DNA of 36,513 bases from Akkermansia muciniphila (GTDB lineage Bacteria > Verrucomicrobiota > Verrucomicrobiia > Verrucomicrobiales > Akkermansiaceae), in NCBI GenBank assembly GCA_945890645.1, contig CAMDCV010000040.1, positions 1-36,513 on the forward strand, in the 5' to 3' direction. The translations under genes and the position numbers were made by a program. Every line of letters begins with the position of its first letter. Positions within the stretch are counted from its first letter, which is position 1. The notes beneath the pieces are model-generated. The model saw nothing but the letters and a program-made list of their open reading frames with translations. It ran no database searches and was not told where the DNA came from. Positions 8,464 through 18,400 of the stretch are shown here, piece after piece.

Positions 8464-9741
8464 TTACTTCGCACCCTTATTTAAGCTGGCCCACGTTTGA
8501 TCCAGTCCCTCGCGGAGAATCCACGCTTTCTCTCTGGATGAGTCTTCCGCAGAAGCATTTTTCAAGACCTCCATCAGATGTTTTCGTGATTCTTTAGAAA
8601 CCTCTGGAATGCTGAGCAGCGCTGTGCACGTGATTTCGTAGATAGCCGCACAGGCCTCTACGTCACCGTGATTGAACAAGGGTATGCCACGATCGATCGC
8701 TAGTTCGATTAAACCCTTCGCGGATGGGGGGCTTTTTTGTGGCTGAGCAGGAACCAGCACTTGGTCGATCACGTGGATGATGCCATTTGAGGCTGCGATG
8801 TCGGCTGTGAGCAAGTTTGCAGCACCGATGCGGACTTTGCCGTCTACGAAACGCAAGTCGAGTTTGGTTCCGAGCAAGGTGGTGCCCTGTTTGAGTTCCA
8901 AAGCCTTAGCCAAAGTGATTTTTCCGGAGACGACGTGATTTTTTAAAATGGACGTTAGTAAGCCTTTGTTCTCGGGTTTTAGCAGCGTTGCCACCGTTCC
9001 CTCGGGTAATTTGGCGAAAGCTTCATCTGTGGGGGCAAAAACTGTAAGTGGTCCCTCAGCCGAGAGAGCGCCGACTAGATCAGCCGCTGTGGCGGCGGCG
9101 AGCAAGGTTTTGAAAGTACCTGCCTGTGTCGCAACATCGACGATGGTATTACCCTTTTTATCAACGGCGGCGGTTTTGCTGATCTCATCGCTGGCCATCA
9201 CCGACTCGATTTCTAGGGAAAATTCCCCCGCTTTTTTATCGGCCAGGGTAAATCCTAGGGATGAAACTTCTTCCATTTTGATCGGCTTACCCGCGACCTC
9301 TTCGCCGAAAGCTTGCAGTTTGAAATCAGAAATGGGAATGCTGGTTACCTGCCATTCGCCTGCAGTTGTTTTCAAAAAGGCGCGGTATGAGCTCGCTCTT
9401 ATTTGATCTTCTTGGCGCAGATCGATCCAGTAAGTGCGACCATCGCCGCGGGCTTTGACGACAATCTCTTTCATCCCCGCGAGATCGAGACCTTTTTGCT
9501 GGGAGCGGATAGAGCTAAATCCGCCGTTGTTTTCTAACGAAATTTCTCCGCTAAATACCAAGGTGCCCTCTTCTGTGCGTTTGCAACTGCCTTTGGATAC
9601 GCCGCCCATGACATTGTCGTTTACCGCGGTCCAAGAATCTAACGAATCAAGTTTTTGGAAAGTCGCTACACTTTTTTCGGCCGCCATCAGCGAGCTATGA
9701 GCGACGAAGGCGAGCAGAAAAGCGGAAATACTTTGTTTCAT
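8464..9741 (-). CDS. Secreted CIA30-FAS1 fusion protein
   Basis: The protein has 425 residues. A signal peptide (1-20) precedes a CIA30-type galactose-binding-like beta-sandwich (about 27-182; NDNVMGGVSKG and the GGFSSIRS stretch are typical). A fasciclin FAS1 domain follows (about 199-331; VDVATQAGTFKTLLAAA, TVFAPTDEAFAKLP, NGIIHVIDQVLVP). A helical tail of about 85 residues (341-425) contains Cys residues and resembles no domain I can name. FAS1 domains mediate adhesion and CIA30 folds often bind carbohydrate or protein, so an extracellular binding role is plausible. It is convergent with the gene at 7148, with 23 bp between the stops. On the minus strand a TTGACA box occurs at 9815-9820, without a good -10 box. 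Confidence 0.78.
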   Translation of the reverse strand: MKQSISAFLLAFVAHSSLMAAEKSVATFQKLDSLDSWTAVNDNVMGGVSKGSCKRTEEGTLVFSGEISLENNGGFSSIRSQQKGLDLAGMKEIVVKARGDGRTYWIDLRQEDQIRASSYRAFLKTTAGEWQVTSIPISDFKLQAFGEEVAGKPIKMEEVSSLGFTLADKKAGEFSLEIESVMASDEISKTAAVDKKGNTIVDVATQAGTFKTLLAAATAADLVGALSAEGPLTVFAPTDEAFAKLPEGTVATLLKPENKGLLTSILKNHVVSGKITLAKALELKQGTTLLGTKLDLRFVDGKVRIGAANLLTADIAASNGIIHVIDQVLVPAQPQKSPPSAKGLIELAIDRGIPLFNHGDVEACAAIYEITCTALLSIPEVSKESRKHLMEVLKNASAEDSSREKAWILREGLDQTWASLNKGAK

Positions 9742-9888
9742 GATTATAGAGGAAGTTTTAGTTAGTTTCTTATGGCAAATGAGAAGACGCGTAAACTGGA
9801 GTTGATTTACGATATGTCAAATTTTTGTCATAATATACCAAAAGACCTAAAGCGATGAGCCTCGCGATCGCCGGTGATCCTACGTTTT

Positions 9889-10527
9889 TTAGTCGCGTGA
9901 CGGATGATTTTTCTGCAGATGCCACTCTACTTTGGCGCTGAAGACGTGAGTGCAGGCTTCAGCATAAAGTTCCACCATGACCAGCAGCAGGACTCTTCCT
10001 TTAGCGGTGAGGGCTGTTTCGACTAGGGCAAGTGCTGCCGGATCGGCGGATGCTTTCGCGATGATGCGACCGTTCGCTGGTTTGCGGAATTTTGACTCGA
10101 GTTGTCTCACCACGGGAATGAAACCAGACTGAACACCAAGTTGACGCATAAGAAATTCACCGCTCGCGGCATCGGTGAGAAAAAGCAGTACTCCCGCGTG
10201 AATCGTGCCGATGTGATTCAGATACTGTGGGCCTTCCGGAAGTTCGAGCAGTGCTTGGGATCCGCCGCTCTCTCTCTTCTCGGGAGCCTCTGCGTTCTTC
10301 TCTGGTATGTTTGCTTTGTTTTTCTTCGGGAACGCCTTTGCTTCTTCCCTCGTTAGCACGCCGTCTTTATTCGCATCAGCATCGAGGAAGCGTGCGAGGG
10401 CGGCTTTTAATTTAGGATTGTCGTCAGAAGTTTGCGCCTGGGCAAAAAGGAGAAGCTCAGTAGGCCGAGGGTGAGTTTTAGAAAAGTGTAGTGCGTGGGT
10501 GTTAGTGCGTTTTCGATTGCTTAACAC
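9889..10527 (-). CDS. EF-hand plus hotdog-fold (thioesterase-like) fusion, probably frameshifted at its N-terminus
   Basis: The open frame begins at a GTG and encodes 212 residues. A single EF-hand loop runs Asp51-Glu62 (DANKDGVLTREE). A charged linker follows, then a hotdog domain from about residue 92 (LNHIGTIHAGVLLFLTDAASG) resembling DUF4442/YiiD-type acyl-CoA thioesterases but lacking their first strand and helix. Residues 1-28 do not look like a real N-terminus. The neighbouring frame reads LKLTLGLLS up to about 10455, and inserting one base there would give LTLGLLSLLLFAQAQ, a good signal peptide. This suggests a one-base deletion or a sequencing error. No ATG was found for the restored frame. 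A secreted CoA thioesterase would make little sense, so a chimera or decaying gene is possible. Confidence 0.55.
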   Translation of the reverse strand: MLSNRKRTNTHALHFSKTHPRPTELLLFAQAQTSDDNPKLKAALARFLDADANKDGVLTREEAKAFPKKNKANIPEKNAEAPEKRESGGSQALLELPEGPQYLNHIGTIHAGVLLFLTDAASGEFLMRQLGVQSGFIPVVRQLESKFRKPANGRIIAKASADPAALALVETALTAKGRVLLLVMVELYAEACTHVFSAKVEWHLQKNHPSRD

Positions 10528-10609
10528 TGTATGCCGAAGAAAGTTGTGAGGGATTAATTCTGCCTATTTGCTTCCATTCAATATTTGTAATTTTAACAAT
10601 ATTCAAATC

Positions 10610-12088
10610 CTACCGCGGGCGCGTAATGGCATTTGTTTTTGCTTTCTCTAACAAAGCAGCAAGGCGTTTGGCATCGTTGGGTTTTTCGGCGAAGAGGTTT
10701 TGTTTTTCGCCGGGGTCTTTTGCGAGATCATAGAGACCGGGGCGAGCGGGAGCATTGGGTTTTTTCTTGTTGCCGGCTTGCCAGCCATCAGCCACGGCGA
10801 GATCGGGGATATATTTCCAATCGCCGCTGCGGAGGGCGAGGTGGCCGGTGCCGCTCATCAGCACGAGGTGATCGCGCACGGGTGCTTGTTTTTCACCGAG
10901 CAGCGCGGGGAGAAGATTGTAGCTATCGGGTAGTGCGTCTTTCGGCACGGCAATTCCAGCAGCGGCGCAGATGGTGGCGGCGATGTCGATGGTGGAGACC
11001 AGGTCTTTTGGTTCGCTGGGCTGGAGGCGAGCGGGCCAGCGGGTGATGAAGGGAACGCGATGGCCACCTTCCCACAGTTGTGATTTTTTTCCGCGATAGG
11101 GACCGGTGGGCTTGTGGCCTTCTTCGTCGTTGATGTAGGCACCGTTATCGCTGCTATACATGATGAGGGTGTTTTTCGCTAGGCCGAGACGATCGAGCGT
11201 GTTGAGGATTTCGCCGATGGACCAATCGAGCTCGTGGAGCATATCGGCGCGATTGCTAAGACCACTGGTGCCGACAAAGCGCTTGTGCGGAATGACGGGC
11301 GCGTGGACATCGTGCGGAGTGAAGAACAGGAAAAATTTCTTGTCTTTGTTACGTTCGAGAAACTGCATGCATTCGCGCGTATGGGTATCGGCGATGTCGG
11401 TGTCTTTCCACCAAGCGGCTTTACCGCCTTTGCCCCAGCCGATGCGATTGCGTCCGGCGGCATAGGGTGACAAACCTTGTTTCTGGGCTTCGTCTTTGTC
11501 GTACGTGATCTGAATCGGATCCGCGGCATCGAGGCCGACGACGCGGTGATCGCGCACAAAGACGGTGGGGATGCGATCATTAGTGGCGGGGATGCCGAAG
11601 AATTCGTGGAAGCCGATTTCCAAGGGGCCGGGTCGGAGTTCCTGATTGTAGTCGGGTTTGGTTAAGCCAAAGCCGAGGTGCCATTTGCCGATGAGGGCAG
11701 TCTGGTAGCCGGCTTCTTTGAGTAGGCCGGGTGCGGTGGTCATATCGGTCGGAATCAGCAAGGGCGAGTCACCATTGGCAACACCTTTGTTCAGGCCGAC
11801 GGCATCACGTCGCCATGAATATTGGCCGGTGATGAGCGAGTAGCGAGTCGGCGTGCAGACCGCAGCAGAGGCATGGCCGTTTGCAAAACGTTGTCCTTCA
11901 CGCGCGAGGCGATCGATGTTTGGCGTCTTCACCTTGGTACCGCCGTAGCAACCGGCATCTCCCCAACCGACGTCATCGGCGAGGATGACGATGATGTTCG
12001 GTGGAGTGGTCACGGATTCCTCAGCGGCGGAAAATGAAAAGACCGTGAGGGCAAGAAGGGCGCGGAAGAAATATTGTTGGATTTGCAT
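10610..12088 (-). CDS. Secreted S1-family sulfatase (5)
   Basis: The frame is open to 12130, but ATG 12088 is chosen because it places a normal signal peptide (MQIQQYFFRALLALTVFSFS) at the N-terminus; the product then has 492 residues. The metal motif LADDVGWGDAGCYGG is followed by CTPTR, with the formylglycine Cys at residue 78 from this start (92 from 12130). GKWHLGFG, an FFTPHDVHAP segment and SSDNGAY complete the S1 sulfatase pattern. The long YAAGRNRIGWGKGGKAAWWKD insertion between the early motifs is a difference from the other four. The substrate is unknown. It stands apart from the other sulfatases, separated by the fusion genes, and follows the giant repeat genes after a 205-bp gap. 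Confidence 0.87.
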   Translation of the reverse strand: MQIQQYFFRALLALTVFSFSAAEESVTTPPNIIVILADDVGWGDAGCYGGTKVKTPNIDRLAREGQRFANGHASAAVCTPTRYSLITGQYSWRRDAVGLNKGVANGDSPLLIPTDMTTAPGLLKEAGYQTALIGKWHLGFGLTKPDYNQELRPGPLEIGFHEFFGIPATNDRIPTVFVRDHRVVGLDAADPIQITYDKDEAQKQGLSPYAAGRNRIGWGKGGKAAWWKDTDIADTHTRECMQFLERNKDKKFFLFFTPHDVHAPVIPHKRFVGTSGLSNRADMLHELDWSIGEILNTLDRLGLAKNTLIMYSSDNGAYINDEEGHKPTGPYRGKKSQLWEGGHRVPFITRWPARLQPSEPKDLVSTIDIAATICAAAGIAVPKDALPDSYNLLPALLGEKQAPVRDHLVLMSGTGHLALRSGDWKYIPDLAVADGWQAGNKKKPNAPARPGLYDLAKDPGEKQNLFAEKPNDAKRLAALLEKAKTNAITRPR

Positions 12089-12293
12089 AGGGTTGATGGT
12101 TTCCTTATCGTGCGCGGCGGGAAGTAACAATCTTTATATGGAGTGGGGAAGAAGTCAGAAATGTTCCAATGTTGAAAAGCCTGGAAGGCAAAGACACGGA
12201 CTTCCTGCACGATCTCGATAAGACTATCTTCGTGATTTTTTAGCGCGGCTAGGATGCCTTCGCTTATGGATCAAGTAATTTACCACCGCCGTA

Positions 12294-15200
12294 TTATCTA
12301 CGACGCCGGCGCAGTAAGGCGAGAATACCAAGACCTCCGAGAAGAGCAGTGCTCGGTTCTGGGATGACATTCAGCGTCAAGTTGCCTGAGCTTTGGCTAA
12401 AGGACCATGTTTGATCACCGCTGTTTGTGGTGGTTTGCCAGATGCCCGAGCCCATATTGGTCAATGTGCCAGTGTAGCTTCCGGTGAGAGCGACCGAGGT
12501 CAAGTCCCCCGATTGACCACCAAGAATGTCGAAGAGATCAAAGGTGTAACTTCCATTTCCGAAGATAAATCCTAATTCGAGAGTGAGTGCACCGCCGTAG
12601 GTCAAGGCACCGCTCGTGTCCACTCCATCATAGTCTGTTCCACGATCGATTCCATCGATTTCTATGATGGTAGTAGAGCTGCTGGCTAGTGCGAGTGTAG
12701 AACCAAAGGTAATTACGCCTAGGGTTTCACCGGGGGCAAGGAACCCATTGATGGTGGCGCCGCCGTTGATAGTTCCACTGCCAGCAAGTGTGCCAGAGGT
12801 GCCAACGGTCACGACGGAACTGGCGTCTGTGCTACCCGTAGCGCTAATGACCAAGGTGCCAGCATTGATGTTAGTGGCGCCCGTGTAGGTTTGGTCACCG
12901 CTCAGTATCTGCGTGCCACCACCGGTTTTGGTGACGGTCATACTGGTGGCTCCATCGCCGATGTCGCCGGAGTAAATATGGGTGATGCCAGAGCCGGGAT
13001 TCAGGGTGAGTGCGGTGAGGCCAGTATAGCCGCCGGTGGTGGTGAAGACATCCGCAAAGTTCTTGTTGCCGATAAGGCCGCCGATGTTGAGGGTGGTCAC
13101 CGTGGCGCGGAGGCCACCGGTGGATGTGCCGGTCATGCTATTGGTGGTGTCGAAAGCACTGTTCTGCAGGGAGTTTTGATGCTCTACGCTCAGAATACCT
13201 GCCTCTACCACAGTTTTGCCGGTGTGGGTGTGTCCGATTCCCGAGGCAAGAGTGAAGGTGCCTGCACCCTTCTTGGTCAGGGCGACGGCTCCGGTGAGTT
13301 GACCAGAACCGGGGTCGGCACCGGTGGTGTTGTTGCCGAAGGTGTAGTCGGCGCTGTTGTTGATGGTCAGCGTAGCTGCAGTACTAGAGGTTATCCGCTG
13401 GTTCCGGTCAGCCGCTGTTACGTTAGTCAGACCGGCGAGTTCTTGGTTCTGTCCGTTCAGGTCAAATGTGACAGTACGACCGCTACCTGTCCCGCTTCCG
13501 CCGGACATGGTCAGCACCGTGGTGACCGGCAAGACGTTGGCGGCTCCACTGGTGTTCCTGATCGTCGTCGAGTTATTAAAATTCCCAGTCGTCATCGTGG
13601 TGCTGCCGGCATACGTGCCCGCCGCGCCGAGATTGATGGTTTGGGCGTTGCCACCGCTGTTGTTGTTGGGCGTGGAGAAGATGATATTGCCGCCACCACC
13701 GATCGCGCCATTGAGGGTGATAGAGCCTGCAGCTGCGGTGCTTCTGCCAAATGCAATCGTGGAGCTGACACCCGAATTGGCGATGGTGATCGGTGCCGCA
13801 AGTGTGATGCCGTTAATCACAGTGGTGAGAGTGGCGGCACTGGTTCCGCCGAGGGTGAGGCCGCTGGTGTTCTGCAGGGCGTCAACGTTGTTAAGGCTCA
13901 GGGTGCCACGGGTGATGGTGGTGGCGCCGGAGTAGGTGTTGGCACCGCCGAGTGTCACCGTGCCTGGATTGCCGGACGGGTTGCTGCCGACGATAGTCAG
14001 GGCTGACGCCGTGCCCCCCACACCGCCGGTGCTGCCATTGTTGGCGATTGGGGCGCCGATACTGATGGCGGCTGTGTTATCCATGGCTATCACCAGGTTT
14101 TTTTCCGAACCGATGATGATATTGCTGGTTCCTGTTCCGGCGTTGATGTTCACCCCTTCCGTTGCCTTGATCTGGATGATCGAATTCAGGGTCAGGGTGC
14201 CGCTGTTGGCGACGATGATGGAAACACCGTTGGAAGTGGCATTGAGCAACAATCCGTAGACGCTTGCCGCAGCGTTGGTAAGCTGAATGTTACTGGCTCC
14301 GGTCAGCTGGTATGAATTCGTCGGGTCCACGCCGGTAGCGGCTGCAAGGTTTCCGGCATTTGCTTTCAGGAGAAGCTGCCCGCTGGAATTCACGGCGGCG
14401 AGGCGGAGCGATCCTGCTGCACCGCCCGCAGCGCGGTGAAACACACCGGCATTGACAAAGGCTGTGTTTGCACCTGCGGGAAGAGTCGGGACGCTACCCC
14501 CGGCGGAGATGAATACCCGTTCCGTGGTGGATGCGGTGGTTGTCCAAGCCGTGGTCGGGCTGAAGATTGTCCCAGAACCGGAGTTCACGGTGAGCGTGCC
14601 GAGATTGAGGGTGGCGGAAGTGGCCGAGGCACCCTTGGCAATGTTGACCGTGTTGACTCCCGCGCCAAGCGAGGTGCTTGCGAAAGTCTGGGCCGTGGTG
14701 GCAGCGGCGGCGTTCTTACCGGTGATGGTGAGCGCGCCGTTGTTGATCTGCAGGGCGTTGGTGGCGGCAACGAGATTGGTCGGAGTGGCCAGATTGTTGT
14801 AATCGAGTGTCAGCGTTCCGCCGTTGGTGTTGAGACCGCCGGTGAAGGTGTTCGCAATGCCTGAATTGAGGGTGAGGTTACCAGCGCCGGTCTTGGTTAA
14901 ACCAGTGCCCAGTCCGCCAATCAAATTGGTAACCGTCATTCCGCCCGCACCGATGTTCCAGGTCTGGGCGGCTCCAAGACTAATGTTGACGGCCTGATTG
15001 GCGACATTCGCTCCGATTTGCACCGCTCCGGCACCCGTCGTAATCCCCCCGCTGCCAAGGGTCAGGGTTTTGTCCACACCGCTGGTGGTGTTGGTGATGA
15101 AGGTCGCGGCGGTATTGGAGAAAATGAGGGAATTCGCGGAATTGTCCGCATCAAAATCGATGGTGAGCGCGCCCGCTATATTGAGCGGGCCGAGGATGGT

Positions 15201-15368
15201 GAGATCATCCGCAATCAGTGGAACCGTGATGCCTGACCAGTTGGCTCCCGTGTTCCATGTGCCGTTGGTGGCACCCGCCCAGTAGTAAGGTGTCGCGAAT
15301 GCGCAAGGCGCGGCGAGTGTGAGGGAGAGAGCGGCGGCAATGAGTGTGTTTTTGCGATTCAGTTTCAT
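12294..15368 (-). CDS. Autotransporter-associated beta-strand repeat protein with PEP-CTERM tail
   Basis: Start 15368 (MKLNRKNTLIAAALSLTLAA) is preferred over 15395 because it gives a clean signal peptide; about 1024 residues. The body is low in charge and rich in Gly, Thr, Asn and Ala. It contains at least four beta-strand repeats of the form LTKxGAGTLTL..NTYTGxTTxxxGTLxL (for example LTKKGAGTFTLASGIG and ATTITRGTLSL), expected to fold as a right-handed beta-helix. The last 23 residues are a PEP-CTERM signal: IPEPS, a hydrophobic segment, then five Arg. This predicts sorting by an exosortase system and C-terminal cleavage. No exosortase gene lies in the window. It is a paralogue of the next gene (15494-20218). 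The function is unknown beyond a surface or matrix role. Confidence 0.85.
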   Translation of the reverse strand: MKLNRKNTLIAAALSLTLAAPCAFATPYYWAGATNGTWNTGANWSGITVPLIADDLTILGPLNIAGALTIDFDADNSANSLIFSNTAATFITNTTSGVDKTLTLGSGGITTGAGAVQIGANVANQAVNISLGAAQTWNIGAGGMTVTNLIGGLGTGLTKTGAGNLTLNSGIANTFTGGLNTNGGTLTLDYNNLATPTNLVAATNALQINNGALTITGKNAAAATTAQTFASTSLGAGVNTVNIAKGASATSATLNLGTLTVNSGSGTIFSPTTAWTTTASTTERVFISAGGSVPTLPAGANTAFVNAGVFHRAAGGAAGSLRLAAVNSSGQLLLKANAGNLAAATGVDPTNSYQLTGASNIQLTNAAASVYGLLLNATSNGVSIIVANSGTLTLNSIIQIKATEGVNINAGTGTSNIIIGSEKNLVIAMDNTAAISIGAPIANNGSTGGVGGTASALTIVGSNPSGNPGTVTLGGANTYSGATTITRGTLSLNNVDALQNTSGLTLGGTSAATLTTVINGITLAAPITIANSGVSSTIAFGRSTAAAGSITLNGAIGGGGNIIFSTPNNNSGGNAQTINLGAAGTYAGSTTMTTGNFNNSTTIRNTSGAANVLPVTTVLTMSGGSGTGSGRTVTFDLNGQNQELAGLTNVTAADRNQRITSSTAATLTINNSADYTFGNNTTGADPGSGQLTGAVALTKKGAGTFTLASGIGHTHTGKTVVEAGILSVEHQNSLQNSAFDTTNSMTGTSTGGLRATVTTLNIGGLIGNKNFADVFTTTGGYTGLTALTLNPGSGITHIYSGDIGDGATSMTVTKTGGGTQILSGDQTYTGATNINAGTLVISATGSTDASSVVTVGTSGTLAGSGTINGGATINGFLAPGETLGVITFGSTLALASSSTTIIEIDGIDRGTDYDGVDTSGALTYGGALTLELGFIFGNGSYTFDLFDILGGQSGDLTSVALTGSYTGTLTNMGSGIWQTTTNSGDQTWSFSQSSGNLTLNVIPEPSTALLGGLGILALLRRRRR
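12940..14815. repeat. Block shared with 17823-19680 (paralogous repeat, copy 1)
   Basis: This part of the PEP-CTERM gene aligns along its length with 17823-19680 of the neighbouring gene, in the same orientation. Identity is uneven. Bases 13190-13380 match 18076-18266 with a single visible difference (13317/18203), while other parts differ at many positions. The offset is 4886 bp in the best part. Ends are approximate. The pattern suggests duplication followed by local gene conversion. Confidence 0.8.
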
Positions 15369-15459
15369 GGGTACGGTAGTACGGTGATAGAACAAGTCTA
15401 TTCGTGGGATTTAGGTTTTTGGGTTTCAGTAAAACTAGTGTTTTGCCATATTGTGTCCG

Positions 15460-15487
15460 TCCCCCAATCTGGTGAGAAACTGGGGGA
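15460..15487 (-). terminator. Stem-loop after the giant repeat gene (possible terminator)
   Basis: TCCCCCA (15460-15466) pairs with TGGGGGA (15481-15487) around a 14-nt loop. It starts 7 bp beyond the stop codon of the minus-strand gene at 15494. Position and GC-rich stem suit transcription termination or mRNA 3'-end protection between the two paralogues. There is no T-run after it on the minus strand, so it is not a textbook Rho-independent terminator. Confidence 0.45.
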
Positions 15488-15493
15488 AATGGA

Positions 15494-18400
15494 TCAGGGA
15501 ACTTGAATCACTTTGAGGCGCGCGAAGTTTTTCACTGGGCTGCCGGGGGTGAAGGTGTAGGAGATGGTCAGTGTTGGATCCGCGGCGGGTTGGGTGACTT
15601 GAGCCGTCCACGATCCGGGGGCGAGGGTCTGCGAGGTTTCGATGACCCAGGAGACATCGCCGTTAGCAATGGCGTCCGCTCCCTTGGTGTAGGTGATGTC
15701 GTTACCGACGAGAGCGCCGGCCGGTTGGCTAGAGACCCGTGGGTTTTGGCCAAGGGCGTATTCCACAATGTTGGAAATGCCGTCGTTGTCGAAGTCGTTG
15801 GCGGGGAGTTCTCCGGGGATGTTGCCCTTGAGCGGGTCATTTGCCCATGAGTCGTAGTTGCCCGCAGGAGCCAGTGTCAGAATGCCGGTGACCTCATCGA
15901 AGGTGTATCTCTTATTCGAGATATCCTTGGTCCATTTGTTGTCGCCAGCATCGACGAAGCCGACCACAGTAAAGGTGGCGCCATAAGTAGCCGTGGTGAC
16001 ATTTTCCAATGTCCAAGTGCCGGTGGCGAGGGCGTCCGCAGTGGAGGTGTCGATGACGAAGTCGCCGTCGAGCGTGGTGCTTCCCGCGCCGGTGATTGAG
16101 TTGTTGGTGCCGGAGGTGGAGCCAAGAACGAACGCAAGCTGCGCGTTGTCAGCGAGAGAAAGCGTGCCCGCGCTGACAGTGGTGTTGCCGCTGTAGGTGT
16201 TTGCGGCACCGAGGACAAGTGTGCCGCTGCCAGACTTGACCAGCGAACCGCCCGTGCCGGTAATTGCGTTGGTGTTGATGGTTTGGGTGGCGCCTCCATC
16301 GGTATTGATGGTGAGCACATTAGCTCCGAGACTGATGCCGCCGCTCAAGGTGCTGCCGGTGCTGCCGTCCGCCTGGATCAAGGTTGCGCCCCCCAAAGTG
16401 ATCGGTCCGGTGAGAGCCATGCCGGACACAGCGCCACCGAAATTGATCGCGCCATTGGTGGCGGTCGTGCCGGTGCCTGTGACGTTTAATGGCTCGGCTA
16501 CTGACAAGCTGGCCGTGGCCATAGCCAATCTGCCGCCCGATGCGACTACGGTATTTCCCCCGGTGGTTCCCAAGGCTGTGGCATGGGATATCGTCAGTTG
16601 TCCGAGGTTCACATTCGTCACTCCGGAGTAGGTGTTGGCTCCGGCAAGGGTGCTGATTCCAGAGCTGCCCTGGGTAAAAGTGGACGCGCCACTGATGACG
16701 CCCACCGCGCTTTGCGAGAAAACACCCGCGCCGGTAGTAGAAATAGCACCTCCGCCAGTCAGAGAGCCGGTGAGACTGAGGGTGCCTGCGGTGACGATGG
16801 TAGTGCCGCCGTAGCTGTTGACTTGGGATAGAGTCAGGGTGTTTGCACCGTTCTTGGTAAGCGTGCGGTTTGCCGTCAAGGCAATGGTTTGATCAAATGA
16901 AGCGGCGGTGGTGTCGATTACGACGCCGGAGGCAGGATCGAGGTCGAAACCGGTCAGGCTGTCGGTATTGAACAAAGCGTCAACTTCAGCCGCCGAGTAA
17001 AAGGCGGTGTCCGTGGGATGCACCCCGAGGCCAACGGTTCCAGTTGCGGCGACGGTAGCGATGCCGCCAGCCTTGGCGGCCTTGCTCCTGAACACCAAGG
17101 TGCCTTCATTGATTTGGGTGGCGCCTGTGTAGGTATTGGCACCGGAAAGTACCTGTACGCCCAAGCCATTTTTGGTGAGGGTTGTGCCCGTGGCGCCTTC
17201 GGCAATGATTCCACTGTAGCCGAGGGCGGCAGCCGGCAGCGTAGGAGGTGTATTCAGGTTGATAGCGGTAACGCTGGCGTAGTTGGAGATAACCGAAGCC
17301 AGATCTCCTGTAGCGCCGCTAAGGCCGCCGAGGTTCAGAACGGTGCCAATGTTTAGAGCGATAGAACCCGCGCCCGTGGTGACAAGCGGGCTATTCTGCA
17401 GCGCGTTTGCGTGGGTAAGAGTCAGCGTGCCTTGAGTGACCGTAGTGGTGCCAGTGTAGTTACTGGCTTGGTCAAGTGTCAGGTCATTTGCCCCAAGCTT
17501 GTTCAGCCCTAGCGAACCCAAGTTGGTGGTAGTGAATGGAGTCCACTGGGTAAGATTACCGTTGGTGGTGTCGATTCCGAGTGCACCGGAGGTTTTCGTG
17601 GCGTTGGTGAGAAGTGTGTCCACATCCGTCGTGGTCCAGCCTGCACCGCCCACTTGGGCGCCGATCGTCCCGCCATTGAAGATGACTTTTCCAGCGACGT
17701 TGAATCCGGGCAGAGCGGCCGCAGTTGTCGCAATAAGCGCACCAGCGCTGCCAGTGGTCGTGCCGGTGTAACTTTGCGTGGCGGCGAGTATTTGAGTGCC
17801 CGCGCCGGTTTTAATGAGATTCATGCCGGTGGCTCCATCGCCAATGTCGGCGGAGTAGGTGTGGGTGACGCCAGTGCTGGGATTCAGGGTGAGCGTGGTG
17901 AGGCCGGTGTAGCCACCGCTAGTGGTGGTGAAAACATCCGCGAAGTTCTTGTTGCCGATAAGGCCACCGATGTTGAGGGTGGTCACCGTGCTGCGCAGGC
18001 CGTTGGTGGCATCACCCACAATGCTGTTGGTGGTGTCGAAGGCGCTGTTCTGCAGGGAGTTTGTATTCCCCAAGCTCAGAATACCTGCCTCTACCACAGT
18101 TTTGCCGGTGTGGGTGTGTCCGATTCCCGAGGCAAGAGTGAAGGTGCCTGCACCCTTCTTGGTCAGGGCGACGGCTCCGGTGAGTTGACCAGAACCGGGG
18201 TCAGCACCGGTGGTGTTGTTGCCGAAGGTGTAGTCGGCGCTGTTGTTGATGGTCAGCGTAGCTGCATTACTAGAGGTGATCCGCTGGTTCCGGTCAACCG
18301 CCGTGACGTTTGTTAGACCCGCGAGTTCCTGATTCTGTCCGTTCAGGTCAAATGTGACAGTACGACCGCTACCCGCCCCGTTTCCGCCAGACATGGTCAG

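Noticed and set aside
12891-14006. Long plus-strand reading frames of up to 371 codons opposite the giant repeat genes
   Set aside because: They mirror the Gly/Thr/Ala-rich codons of the minus-strand genes; the translations are low-complexity, without known motifs or start signals.
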